Assembly: GCA_024867545.1 (NCBI GenBank)
Contig: JANFNE010000071.1
Location: forward strand, 62,001 to 126,000
From: Phytopythium helicoides
Taxonomy: Eukaryota; Oomycota; Peronosporomycetes; Pythiales; Pythiaceae
Direction: 5' to 3'
DNA length: 64,000 nt
Below the pieces are notes generated by a model. It did not search any database. It was not told the DNA's origin and saw nothing but the letters and a program-made list of their open reading frames with translations. Positions within the stretch are counted from its first letter, which is position 1. Every line of letters starts with the position of its first letter. Of this stretch, positions 21,601 to 31,113 are shown one piece after another. A program made the translations under genes and the position numbers.

Positions 21601-23164
21601 GGATCGATGACCACTTTAATTTTTTTTTTTCCTGGAATGCAAAAAGAGACTTTCCTGAAAACCGGAAAAGTCTCAAGTGGCGAGTGATCGAGGTGGCCCC
21701 TCCCCGTCGTGGTCTGCGAGCGAGCGAACGGCCCATGCAGCAGGAGCTGGAGGCCCTCAGCCACCAGGATGGGGCCGGCGAGAAGCTTGAGCCGGCAGAA
21801 GGAGCGCCAAGAAGCAGCGCAGAAGGCGGACAGCCTCATGGTCTCTGGGCGCTCGCCGAAGCCATCGCGGCGCCTGTGATTTTCCGAGTAGGTTTAGGTG
21901 GGTCAAGCGGGAGTGTGCTCATGGGTGCGAAAGATACTTGAACGAGAGACAGCGGTAGGTGCTGGTCGGCGCTCGACGTGACGACCTCCGGTTGAGCTAA
22001 GAGATTTGGGTGGGACACGTCCGGCGATAGACCCGTTCTTCCATTGAATAGAACGTAGGTGGTGTCCATTTATAAATGTAGGTATATACATTTATACAGG
22101 TTAAAACTGATATGATATCGATATTGTTAAAACAAAATATACTGTACAATCAGAAAACGAAGGGTTTTGAATGCGGTCAGGGAGCGCGAATGAAGCGCGC
22201 GGGATGCGCATCACTTCGCCGCGCCGCGCGCGTTGGACGCTCCTGCCCGCTTTCTGCATGCATCTCGCTCGCCTCTGCTCCTCCAGGACTCGCCGTTTGC
22301 TCATCTGCTCAGCGCAGCAGCTCAGCGTTGTCACGGTGGCAGATTCCACGCAGGTGCCGTGCGTCCCACAAACATGTTTGTCCCCGAAGCTGCCTCCCCG
22401 ACCTGGACATGCCCGGGCACGATGGAGCTGCACGGGCCCGAGATGCTGTCGGACTGCAGTCGAAGGAGACGCCGCGAGACAAAAGAGCAAGGAGAGGAGT
22501 CAGCATGCACGTGGCCGGCGAACTGGCGTTCGGATCGGAGACAGCCCCCCGTTCGAAAAAAGTGAATGAGCACCGGGGGCCCGAGGGCTGTCTGACTGAC
22601 GCCCTTCTCTCGCGTCCAGAGCCTTCCGGCAAGGCTCGCAGAAGAACACTATGCATGCTATTGCCAAGTTGAAGCGGTGGCGGCTCCGGGGGCGATCCAA
22701 CGGTGCAGCAGCAAACCGAGGCTTAGTCCACATTGAACTGCGCCAAGCGGCAAAGAAAGAAGCCCTCCTCATCTTTCCCGTGTTCCTCACCCTCCCTTTT
22801 CCGGCCATTAGGATCGCTGGCAACGCTGTCAAATGCCATGGGAGCGCCGAGACTCACCGAAGCGCTAAGCGTAGACTGACGTAGATTTTCCAGCCATGTG
22901 ATGTCCTGATTACGAACAGGTGACGGCCGCGGGTACACGACCACGATGCAAATCAGCGCTGCACACTGCCACCTGGCTGCAAATCGATCTTGCGCTGCCG
23001 TTCGTGGTGCCGCAGAGGTCACCTGGCGAGTTTCAGGATGACGACCACGGCAAAGGAGCGTCGGGAAACACGGCAGGTACTGTACGATGGTGTAATGAGG
23101 CGTTATCGATCGAGCCGTACGCGGCGCTCCGCATTTCTAAGAGGAAGCACCATTCACGCTCTAC
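21601..23164. other. Intergenic gap between START/FYVE-like 1 and GH12-B
   Basis: About 1.56 kb. It holds a poly-T run at about 21618-21628, an AT-rich stretch at 22070-22150 and GC-rich open frames on both strands that overlap each other and resemble nothing known. No gene called. Confidence 0.45.
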
Positions 23165-23902
23165 TCACTTCTGCTCGATCTGGACCGAGTACTTGGACAC
23201 GGACAGCGTCGCGTTCTCGCCGATGAAAGGCTCCGTGCCGAAACCCGCGCTCGTCAGGTACTGGTTCGTCGGGAACCCCTGGTTCGCGATCAGGTACTCC
23301 ACGAAGCTCATGTAGTCGGCCTCGAACGACGTCGTCTTCTCGTGCGCCACGAACGAGTACACCGTCACGTTGCCGTTGAAACCCTTGAAGAGTCCGAAGG
23401 GGACGCCGCCCACGGTCTCGTTCGCGATTGGCGTTGAACCCGTCGTCGTGAGTGGCCACGCACCGCTCAACGTCGCGAGCCACACCATGATCTCGAACTC
23501 GTTCGTGCCGTTCGCGGTCGAGCTCGTGAAGAAGTCGTAGGCGGCGTTGCCGATCGGCTCCTGCTCGTAGAGGTACTCGTACTGGACGGTCGTGGGGATG
23601 GACGAGATGTTGGCGAGTGGCAGCGGCGTGAACTGCAGCGCCGCGTTGGCGTACGACTTGACCTGCCACGTCTCGCCCTGCCAACTGTACGTCGTGTGCC
23701 ACGCGATGGTCGATCCAGAGTCGTCGACGCTGTCGACGCCCGTGCACTGTCCTCCAGAGGTTGCCTTCTCCATTCCCCACAGGTTGTTGTAGACGATGTA
23801 GTCTCCGGCGACCTGGAGGTCCCATTGTCCGCAGTACTCAGTAGCGGAGGCACCAGCAGCTGCGGTGGCGGTAGCCAGCATCGCAGCAAAAGCAGTCTTC
23901 AT
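23165..23902 (-). CDS. Secreted GH12 xyloglucan-type endoglucanase (GH12-B)
   Basis: A complete 245-residue protein from the ATG at 23902 (MKTAFAAML) with the frame open upstream to 23995; the nearer ATG matches GH12-A and gives a clean signal peptide. Both catalytic Glu are present in NEFEIMVW and FGTEPF. The mature part differs from GH12-A at only about four residues, yet the signal peptide region differs at about seven of the first 24, and flanking DNA outside the gene shows little similarity. It lies inverted about 6.7 kb from GH12-A. Expected secreted hydrolase acting on xyloglucan or glucan. No frameshift. Confidence 0.93.
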   Translation of the reverse strand: MKTAFAAMLATATAAAGASATEYCGQWDLQVAGDYIVYNNLWGMEKATSGGQCTGVDSVDDSGSTIAWHTTYSWQGETWQVKSYANAALQFTPLPLANISSIPTTVQYEYLYEQEPIGNAAYDFFTSSTANGTNEFEIMVWLATLSGAWPLTTTGSTPIANETVGGVPFGLFKGFNGNVTVYSFVAHEKTTSFEADYMSFVEYLIANQGFPTNQYLTSAGFGTEPFIGENATLSVSKYSVQIEQK

Positions 23903-25244
23903 TGTGGGTGTTTCTTGTCTGCTAAAGCCACTCGTGAGCGGGCGGTTGATCTCTGTTCGAGTCGAAAAGTGAAACCTTGCGTCTCGCTTCTCCACGTAAT
24001 TTGCGAAGGAATCACGCCGCGGATCGTGACTTTTAACAGGTCAGACGAACGACGAGGGAGACAGCTCAAAAGATTAGTTCAAGTTTGGCGAGTGTGTTTG
24101 CGGACACGAGCAAACTTCGTCTGGATAGTGCTGTAATCGTACGGGTAAGGAGAGGAAGGAGAGGAGGATTGCGAGTGCACTGGTTTACACTGCCCAGCGT
24201 AAACGATTGTGCTTTGCCCGGAATCCACGCGTTGGAACTGTGCGGTTCAGGATCGGCGCGAGCCTCATGGGACCACGCAATTCAGGCGACATCCACTTTC
24301 GACAGAAGTTGCCTTGGTGTGCCCATGCTTCAGAACACGGGAGTGGATGGCCGCGCCGCTGGTGGCACGCACTGCCGTGCCGCTGGTGGTGCCCCGTCGT
24401 GGAGCGTGTCAACACCACGGTTATCAACAGTGGTCAGACGCACGCACGCGCCGAGTCAAGTTCAACCTGGAGCGTCTGCCAAGTGGACCAACCCTCGAGT
24501 CAAGACGTCAGTCAATTCATCGAAGCGCGGCGACCTCCGAATCTCCGTCCGCCACTCGTCGTCTCAATCGGATCTTCCTCCCGACGCGGCGCTCACGACG
24601 CCACACGACGCCACACGACGCTAGTGGCAAGCCGACGATGCGGGGCACATCGCAATCACCACTCAAATTTTTTGCCTGCGCGCGTCGCTGGGTCCTCGGC
24701 GGGCCTCACTGCGGGTCCGAAGCTGTCGCAGGGGCCTCAAGGCGATGTGTGCTCGCGGCCGGAGATGTCATGAGCAGCATAGTCCTGGGAGTCGTCGACT
24801 CGCCACGATCCACACCGAGTCTCCGCGCACCGGTGCTGCCCGCTTCAACACAACCCCGAGTGAGTCGCCTCTCCATGAGTCTTGAGCCCCCAATCCTTGC
24901 TGGTGTCGCAGTCTCCTCCACGATGGGCGGCCCACAACACTTGCCGAATCACACGCAGAGCCGACGTGTCTCCGACCAGCTGTAGCCATCCTGCGTCTGT
25001 TTTGTGACAGCTCCGCGCTCACAACGCGACGACGCGGTGCAAGAGCAAACGAGACAGCCGCATGGATCGTAGCTGCTCACACCCTACGGTACAGCTTGGA
25101 GCGCTGCGTTCCACCCGCGAGGCTCGCCGGCTGGCGGCGCGGTCCCCTCGCCCTGCTCGCTCTGCCTCGCTGCTCTGGCGCCGCGCTGTCACTCCGCCTT
25201 TGGTCTGCGACTCGAGTCGAGTCCCGCGTTGCGTGTCACGAGAG
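23903..25244. other. Intergenic gap upstream of START/FYVE-like 2
   Basis: About 1.34 kb. It has a 777-base open frame at 24209-24985 on the plus strand with no family resemblance and mixed composition, which I leave uncalled. A short tandem of CACGACGCCA occurs at about 24598-24622. The 10-mer CTACGGTACA is at 25084-25093. Confidence 0.45.
25084..25093. promoter_or_regulatory. CTACGGTACA motif upstream of START/FYVE-like 2
   Basis: Same 10-mer core as the motif repeated around the WRKY19-like genes, here about 150 bases before an ATG on the plus strand. Confidence 0.35.
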
Positions 25245-26624
25245 ATGCCCAGCAAGGTCAAGGTCCCCGCGGGGCTGCTGCCCGACAAGCTCAAGCTGTC
25301 GCCCGGCCAGGAGCAGGAGCTCAGCGACCTGGCCGACCGCCTCGTGGCCGAGACCATGCAGGCCAACGCCACCTTCCTGGCCAACGGCCGCTCGCTGCCG
25401 CGAGACCAGTGGAAGCTCGCCAAGACCCGCGAGCAGGTGCAGGTCTTCCGCTCGCGCAGGTCGAGGCGCTCCGACGAGGACGCGCCGCAGCGGCCGCGGC
25501 TGCTCTCCAATAACGCCATCATCGAGCGGAGGGCGCGACACGCGCGCACGCAGCTCAGCGCGACGTCGGCCAGCCGCCGCACATCCTCCATCGACACCAA
25601 CTCGTTCAGCGTCTGCGACGACGACAGCGGCGGGCTGCTCGAGCAGAGCAAGCCCGCGCACGTGCCTCTCATCGTGGCCTCGGGCGTGCTCAAGGGCACG
25701 GTCGAGGACGTGGCCTTCGGCTCGCTCGCCAACTCGTCGCACGCATGGAGACAGCGCACGGCATACGTCGACGACAGCATGAATGACGGTCGCAGATTGC
25801 TCGCCACGCTGCAGCGGCCGACCGAGGACGATCCGTTCCGCTTCCTCGGCATCAAGTGGACTACGCGCGACTACGGGACGTTCATCAAGCGCCGGGACTT
25901 CCTCGTGCTCGAGTCCACGGGCATCGCGCTCGATTGGGACGGAGAGCGCGTCTTCTACGACCTTACGCACTCGATCGAGCTCTCCCAGTGCCCCACCCCC
26001 GAGTCACTCAACCTAGATATGATTCGCTGCACGCAGTCCATCTGCTACCTGTCCAGGCAGCTCGACGAAACGCAGATCGAGGTCTACTGCCGGGGCTTCT
26101 CGGACGCAGGAGGCGGTGTGCCTGAGTCCGTCGGCGCCTCGATCGTCGCCTCGGGCATCGCTTCAATCGCCAATGTCGTCGAGTGCTCGTACCTCAAGAA
26201 GCTCGCGTGGAAGATGCAGTTGGACCGATGCTCGCAGAGCACGGGAGGGCAGTCTACGTCCTCGAGCCGCTCGGGTCGAACTTCGTTCGGGCTTGAAGAC
26301 GAGAGCCAGGCCGAGTGCAGCGTGTGCGGCAAGGGACTCCACAAGAAGCTCGCGAGCCTGCTTCATTCAGGATCGGCGTGCCGCATCTGCAGACAGGTGA
26401 GAAGCGTTTTGTGGTTGTTGATTGAGATCAAAGCTCTGACGATCTTGCTCCCGTTTGGACAGGCGATCTGTGGAAAGTGCACGGTGCAGAAGAAGCTGCT
26501 GGTTGACGCAGGAGAAGACGCCCCGCTCAAGCAGTTCTCCTTCTGCTTGCCATGCGTGATCGACGCCAAGAAGTCATCTGCATGGGATGTGGCTCTCTCC
26601 GCCGTCGCAGCATCCACTCCTTAG
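25245..26624 (+). CDS. START/FYVE-like protein 2, two exons
   Basis: Exons 25245-26396 and 26463-26624; the intron is 66 bases, in frame and stop-free (GTGAGA...TTGGACAG), so an unspliced open frame also exists, but splicing restores CRICRQ-AICGKC as in paralogues. The protein is about 437 residues. It starts MPSKVKVPAGLLPDKLKLSP, followed by a helical segment, an S/R-rich linker, and the START-like section HVPLIVASGVLKGTVEDVAFG...EDDPFRFLGIKWTTRDYG...RRDFLVLESTGIAL. The C-terminus is a FYVE-like zinc module with C-x2-C pairs (CSVCGKGL, CRICRQ, CGKC, CLPC). The frame is intact. Family members are common in oomycetes and presumed to bind lipids or membranes; ligand unknown. Confidence 0.88.
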   Translation: MPSKVKVPAGLLPDKLKLSPGQEQELSDLADRLVAETMQANATFLANGRSLPRDQWKLAKTREQVQVFRSRRSRRSDEDAPQRPRLLSNNAIIERRARHARTQLSATSASRRTSSIDTNSFSVCDDDSGGLLEQSKPAHVPLIVASGVLKGTVEDVAFGSLANSSHAWRQRTAYVDDSMNDGRRLLATLQRPTEDDPFRFLGIKWTTRDYGTFIKRRDFLVLESTGIALDWDGERVFYDLTHSIELSQCPTPESLNLDMIRCTQSICYLSRQLDETQIEVYCRGFSDAGGGVPESVGASIVASGIASIANVVECSYLKKLAWKMQLDRCSQSTGGQSTSSSRSGRTSFGLEDESQAECSVCGKGLHKKLASLLHSGSACRICRQVRSVLWLLIEIKALTILLPFGQAICGKCTVQKKLLVDAGEDAPLKQFSFCLPCVIDAKKSSAWDVALSAVAASTP

Positions 26625-27374
26625 ACACCTACCGCGACGATAGTTTCCCTCACAAGATAGACGCCGGCCACTTCACCTGGCACCTGCATGTCTTTCGTGT
26701 AGCACCAGCCAACCATTTTAATTTATTCACTCTTTCAGGAAACTCAAATGGTGGTGGTTTTCTCGGATTCCGATGCTTGTCAGACCGTCTAGATGATGAT
26801 CAAGAATCACGTATTTGTTTGAAGCCTGAGGTTTGACTGTCGTTTGGTCTATGCGGTTGTCCTCAATCAGTAATTGTGTCTTGAGTGCTGCGGAGTAGTT
26901 GGCGTAGACTCCTTGCATTGGGAGGTCTCTGGTTGGGAGACGACTCTAGCAAATTTATCTTCCAGTGGCGTCTGCCTCGCATTGAAGTACTGTCCATTGA
27001 CACCACAGAGTGAGGCAAGGAATTGAGTCGAAGACTTGTAGATCGTGGCGAGCGTGATCATCTTACGGACTCGCCTGGACCCACAAGATCGGAGGCACGC
27101 GTTGCTGAGACGTTGGTTACGCTCGCACACGCAGCCTCGAATACAGTTGATTACTGTACACTGTCTGGTTGTGCTGGGCGTGTCCTTGTGATTTGTGCTT
27201 CGATCAACCCTGGATTGACAATCCGCGGCCACGACACAAGGCAATTTTACTACCTGCTTGTCTGTCACTGACAGTCTCAGCAGTGATCAGTGCGTGTGTG
27301 CGTAGTACCGTAACCATTGATCATTTGGACTCGTCGATGGCATCGCAGGGCTACTCAGCACGAGTGCCACCAAA
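26625..27374. other. Intergenic gap upstream of START/FYVE-like 3
   Basis: About 750 bases. No gene. The 11-mer TGATTACTGTA occurs at 27148-27158 and again at 29118-29128 upstream of the next paralogue; TACCGTA occurs at 27306-27312. Confidence 0.45.
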
Positions 27375-28738
27375 ATGACTAGTGAGTTTCCATTCCCTCC
27401 GCATGCAATGCAGCTCACGAGCTCGGAGGAGCGCCGGCTCGTAGCTCTCGCCGACCAGATTGTGTCCGAGACGCTGGAAGCAAGCGAAGACTTCGAGAGT
27501 GCGGGTCGCCACGTCAACAAGCACAAGTGGAAACTTTTCAAGGAGAGGGAGAACATGCAGGTCTACCGCGCGCGCCGAAGGAAGCTTCAAGACGAAACGA
27601 GCGAGTCGTTCTACCCGGAACGTCCGCAGCTCTACTCTGACAACGAAGACGCGATGCGCGACTTCTTCCTCGACGAGTGGATTGAGCGGCGAAACGAGAC
27701 CATGATTGGCGAAACAGACTCCTTCTCGAGGACTCCTACTTCCTCATCTTCCTCCTCGGTTTCCGATGGCGATCAAGTGTTCCATAGTAGCCGCACGTTG
27801 ATGGAAGCCTCCCAAAATGCGCAAGTACCGCTTGTACTCGGGACGGGAATCGTAGAAGGCTCGGTAGAGGATATGGCTCTCGGTGCACTCGCGAGTACAG
27901 ATCGGATGTGGAAACTCCGCAATGAAGCTGCCAAGGATACAGGTATCAAGCACTCAAAGATCCTTGCCACGATCCGCAAACCAACACAAGAGGACCCATT
28001 CCGCTTCCTTGGTGTCAAATGGAGCTGCCGGTCAGCTCTAGAGCCATTACTTCGACAGAGAGACTTTCTCGACATCGAGTCGACTGGCATCACCTCGGAT
28101 GTCAATGGTCAGCGTGTGTTCTACTATCTGTTGCACTCGATCGAGCTTCCGCAGGTACCAGAGTTCACAGATCGCAATATCGTTCGAGGCAAGATGTCGA
28201 TGTGTTGTATTGCAAGGCCAGCTGATCCCCAGAATCCATCGAATGCAACGAGCTTGTATTGCCTTGGGTTTCTAGATGGACGAGGTATGGTCAGTGCGCG
28301 GATCATGGCAGCGATCCTGGGTAACGCCATCACTTCTATATGGAAAGTGGTCGATGACTCGAACATCAAGAAGCTCGCGTGGTTGATTGAAAGCAAGCAG
28401 CAGCAAACAGCAGCTTCATCGTGCGCACCTTCTACCGAGTGCGCGTGTTGTAGCAAGCGGTTTGTGTCCATCACGAATCCGTATGGGTCGCGAGCACGAT
28501 GCGGTCTATGCAAGCGAGTACGTTCCATGCCTTGTTCTGTTTACCCGTTGGATCTCGATGTCACAGGGTTTGACATGGTTGGATGGCTGCTCGTGGTTGT
28601 GTTGAACAGGAGATCTGTAAGCAATGCTCTGTCAAGAAGAATATCGCTATAGCAGAGTCGACGCGCGTCTGCGTCCTCTGCGTACTTCGAGCTAAGCAGT
28701 TGGATGCGAGCCAAGTAGCGCACTGCATGCTGAAGTAA
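27375..28738 (+). CDS. START/FYVE-like protein 3, two exons
   Basis: Exons 27375-28517 and 28610-28738, with a 92-base phase-0 intron (donor GTACGT, acceptor GAACAG) between CGLCKR and EICKQCSVKK. The protein is about 423 residues and intact. Order: MTSEFPFPPHAMQLTSSEER, helical region with WKLFKERENMQVYRARR, S-rich linker, START-like core (VPLVLGTGIVEGSVEDMALG, DPFRFLGVKWSCRSALEP, RQRDFLDIESTGITSD, VFYYLLHSIELPQVPEF), a region RIMAAILGNAITSIWKVVDD, and the zinc module with CACCSKRF, CGLCKR, CKQC and CVLC. It shares long near-identical stretches with copies 4 and 5. Presumed lipid-binding; function unknown. Confidence 0.9.
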
Positions 28739-29748
28739 ACAATGCAGTGTACCTTCGTTCGCGAGTATCACGCGAAGTGAATGTACATAGTGTGTTGTGG
28801 TGACTGAAAGGTCCTGAGCTGTTCTAGTGTCCTTGGCCAATCCTTGTTGATAACATTAGACGCCTCTCATCTTGTCGGGAAAGAGATCTCCCTCGACGAC
28901 TGATCCTCAAGAAAGATGCATTTGGTCAATTCTGTCCCAGCGGGACACAGAATGCTCTCGTGAGCTGTGGATGTGCAAGGGTATCATACGGTGTTTATTA
29001 CGTTGATGTGTCCATCCTTGGTGCACGATCCTTCAGCTCACAGACGCCTCCCGCAGTTGTAGTTCCCCCACTGACACCATTGCAAGTCCTTCGTGATAAC
29101 ACTGGAACCGATCGAACTGATTACTGTAGCATCGTGTTCAGCTCTTGTGCATTTTCCCGCCAAACGCTCCCTACTTTACAGCAAAATAATGTTTAGTGTG
29201 TCGATCTCCTTTCCTCGCGTACAGCAGGCCGCCTGCGTCTCTGACCAATTGGAGTTCGTCGTCTATCGGAGTGCGAAGGAAAAGTGCACTGTCAGACTCC
29301 ACAGAATTTGCGGTGAGGAGGGGATCGCGTTCAAGAAAAGCTCGACTTGAACAGGTCGTAGCACGCGTGACGGTGGTACGATCTGCATACACTGTACTTT
29401 TTCACAACTTCACGCGCTGGGATTTGACATGTCGAGTCCATGCTGGCACGATCGCCCAACCGTAAACAATCCAGCCCCTGCTCGCAAATTGCAGGCAGCG
29501 TCAACAGTCGATCATCGAGCATTCTCGTGGACGCTCCGAATTCCATCCATCTCGAGGCGATAAACTGTGGCTCCCACGTCGTCTCTTTACTGCTGTTTAC
29601 GCTACTGCGACTTGAAGGTTGCCCACAAGGTGTCATCAACGGATCTGTCAGCGACGAAGGTTCACTGGCGGATGCTCGACGATGGGCCATTGCTCGTTTG
29701 GACTCGCCGATGACATCGCGGGGCTGTTTCGGAGCGAGCGCCACTAAA
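28739..29748. other. Intergenic gap upstream of START/FYVE-like 4
   Basis: About 1 kb. No gene. It holds the shared TGATTACTGTA 11-mer (29118-29128) and a segment near 29403-29432 (CTGGGATTTGACATG) that also occurs about 300 bases upstream of copy 5. Confidence 0.45.
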
Positions 29749-31113
29749 ATGAGCAAAGTGTTCCCGTTCCCTCCGCCAGCCGTGCAACTCACGAGCTCGG
29801 AGGAGCGCCGGCTCGTAGCTCTCGCCGACCAGATTGTGTCCGAGACGCTGGAAGCAAGCGAAGACTTCGAGAGTGCGGGTCGCCACGTCAACAAGCACAA
29901 GTGGAAACTTTTCAAGGAGAGGGAGAACATGCAGGTCTACCGCGCGCGCCGAAGGAAGCTTCAAGACGAAACGAGCGAGTCGTTCTACCCGGAACGTCCG
30001 CAGCTCTACTCTGACAACGAAGACGCGATGCGCGACTTCTTCCTCGACGAGTGGATTGAGCGGCGAAACGAGACCATGATTGGCGAAACAGACTCCTTCT
30101 CGAGGACTCCTACTTCCTCATCTTCCTCCTCGGTTTCCGATGGCGATCAAGTGTTCCATAGTACCCGCACGTTGATGGAAGCCTCCCAAAATGCGCAAGT
30201 ACCGCTTGTACTCGGTGCAGGAGTCGTAGAAGGCTCGGTAGAGGATATGGCTCTCGGTGCACTCGCGAGTACAGATCGGATGTGGAAACTCCGCAATGAA
30301 GGCTGCCAAGGATACAGGTATCAAGCACTCGAAGATCCTCGCCACGATCCACAAACCAACACAAGAGGACCCATTCCGCTTCCTTGGTGTCAAATGGAGC
30401 TGCCGGTCAGCTCTAGAGCCATTTCTTCGACAGAGAGACTTTCTCGACATCGAGTCGACTGGCATCACCTCGGATGTCAATGGTCAGCGTGTGTTCTACT
30501 ATCTGTTGCACTCGATCGAGCTTCCGCAGGTACCAGAGTTCACAGATCGCAATATCGTTCGAGGCAAGATGTCGATGTGTTGTATTGCAAGGCCAGCTGA
30601 TCCCCAGAATCCGTCGAAGGCAACGAACTTGTATTGCCTTGGGTTTATAGATGGACGAGGAATGGCTTCTTGGAGGATCACGGGAGGGATTCTGAGTATT
30701 GCCGTCACCGCTATATGGAAAGTGGTCGAGATGTCGAACGCCAAGAAACTCGCGTGGTTGATTGAAAACAAGCAACACCAAACACCAGCTTCGTCGTCAA
30801 CCGAGTGCGCGTGTTGTAGCAAGCGGTTTGCGTCTATCACGAACCCGTGCGGATCGCGTGCACAATGTGGGCTATGCAAGCATGTACGTGCTGTGTTTCT
30901 ATCCGTTTCGCAATTCCAAGCTCGCTGTATTGACTCGTGCATGATTGCTTCGAACAGGAAATCTGCAAGCAGTGCTCCGTCGAGATTAATGCAATTTCGT
31001 CAGAGATGAACAGCTTTTGCGTCGACTGTGTGCATCGTGCTGAGAGGTTGGACGCGAGTCGAGTCGCGAAGTACATTCTAGCTAGAAATGAAGACTGTAT
31101 TAAGTATTCGTAA
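29749..31113 (+). CDS. START/FYVE-like protein 4, two exons, one frameshift
   Basis: Exons 29749-30883 and 30958-31113; the intron is 74 bases in the same place as in copy 3. Starts MSKVFPFPPPAVQLTSSEER; a more upstream ATG at 29713 is in frame but less like the paralogues. The first 550 bases are almost identical to copy 3. One extra G at about 30301 (GAAGGCTGCC against GAAGCTGCC) shifts the frame; the rest then matches, including DPFRFLGVKWSCRSALEP and the zinc module CACCSKRF, CGLCKH, CKQCSVEI, FCVDCVHRAERL. With the extra base ignored the protein is about 429 residues. The 3' end is diverged from copy 3. Either an assembly error or a recent null allele. Confidence 0.83.

Noticed and set aside
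22112..22672. 186-residue plus-strand frame overlapping other frames
   Set aside because: No homology or coding pattern.
24209..24985. 258-residue plus-strand open frame between GH12-B and START/FYVE-like 2
   Set aside because: No signal peptide, domain or paralogue; composition is not like neighbouring genes. Overlapping frames of similar length exist.
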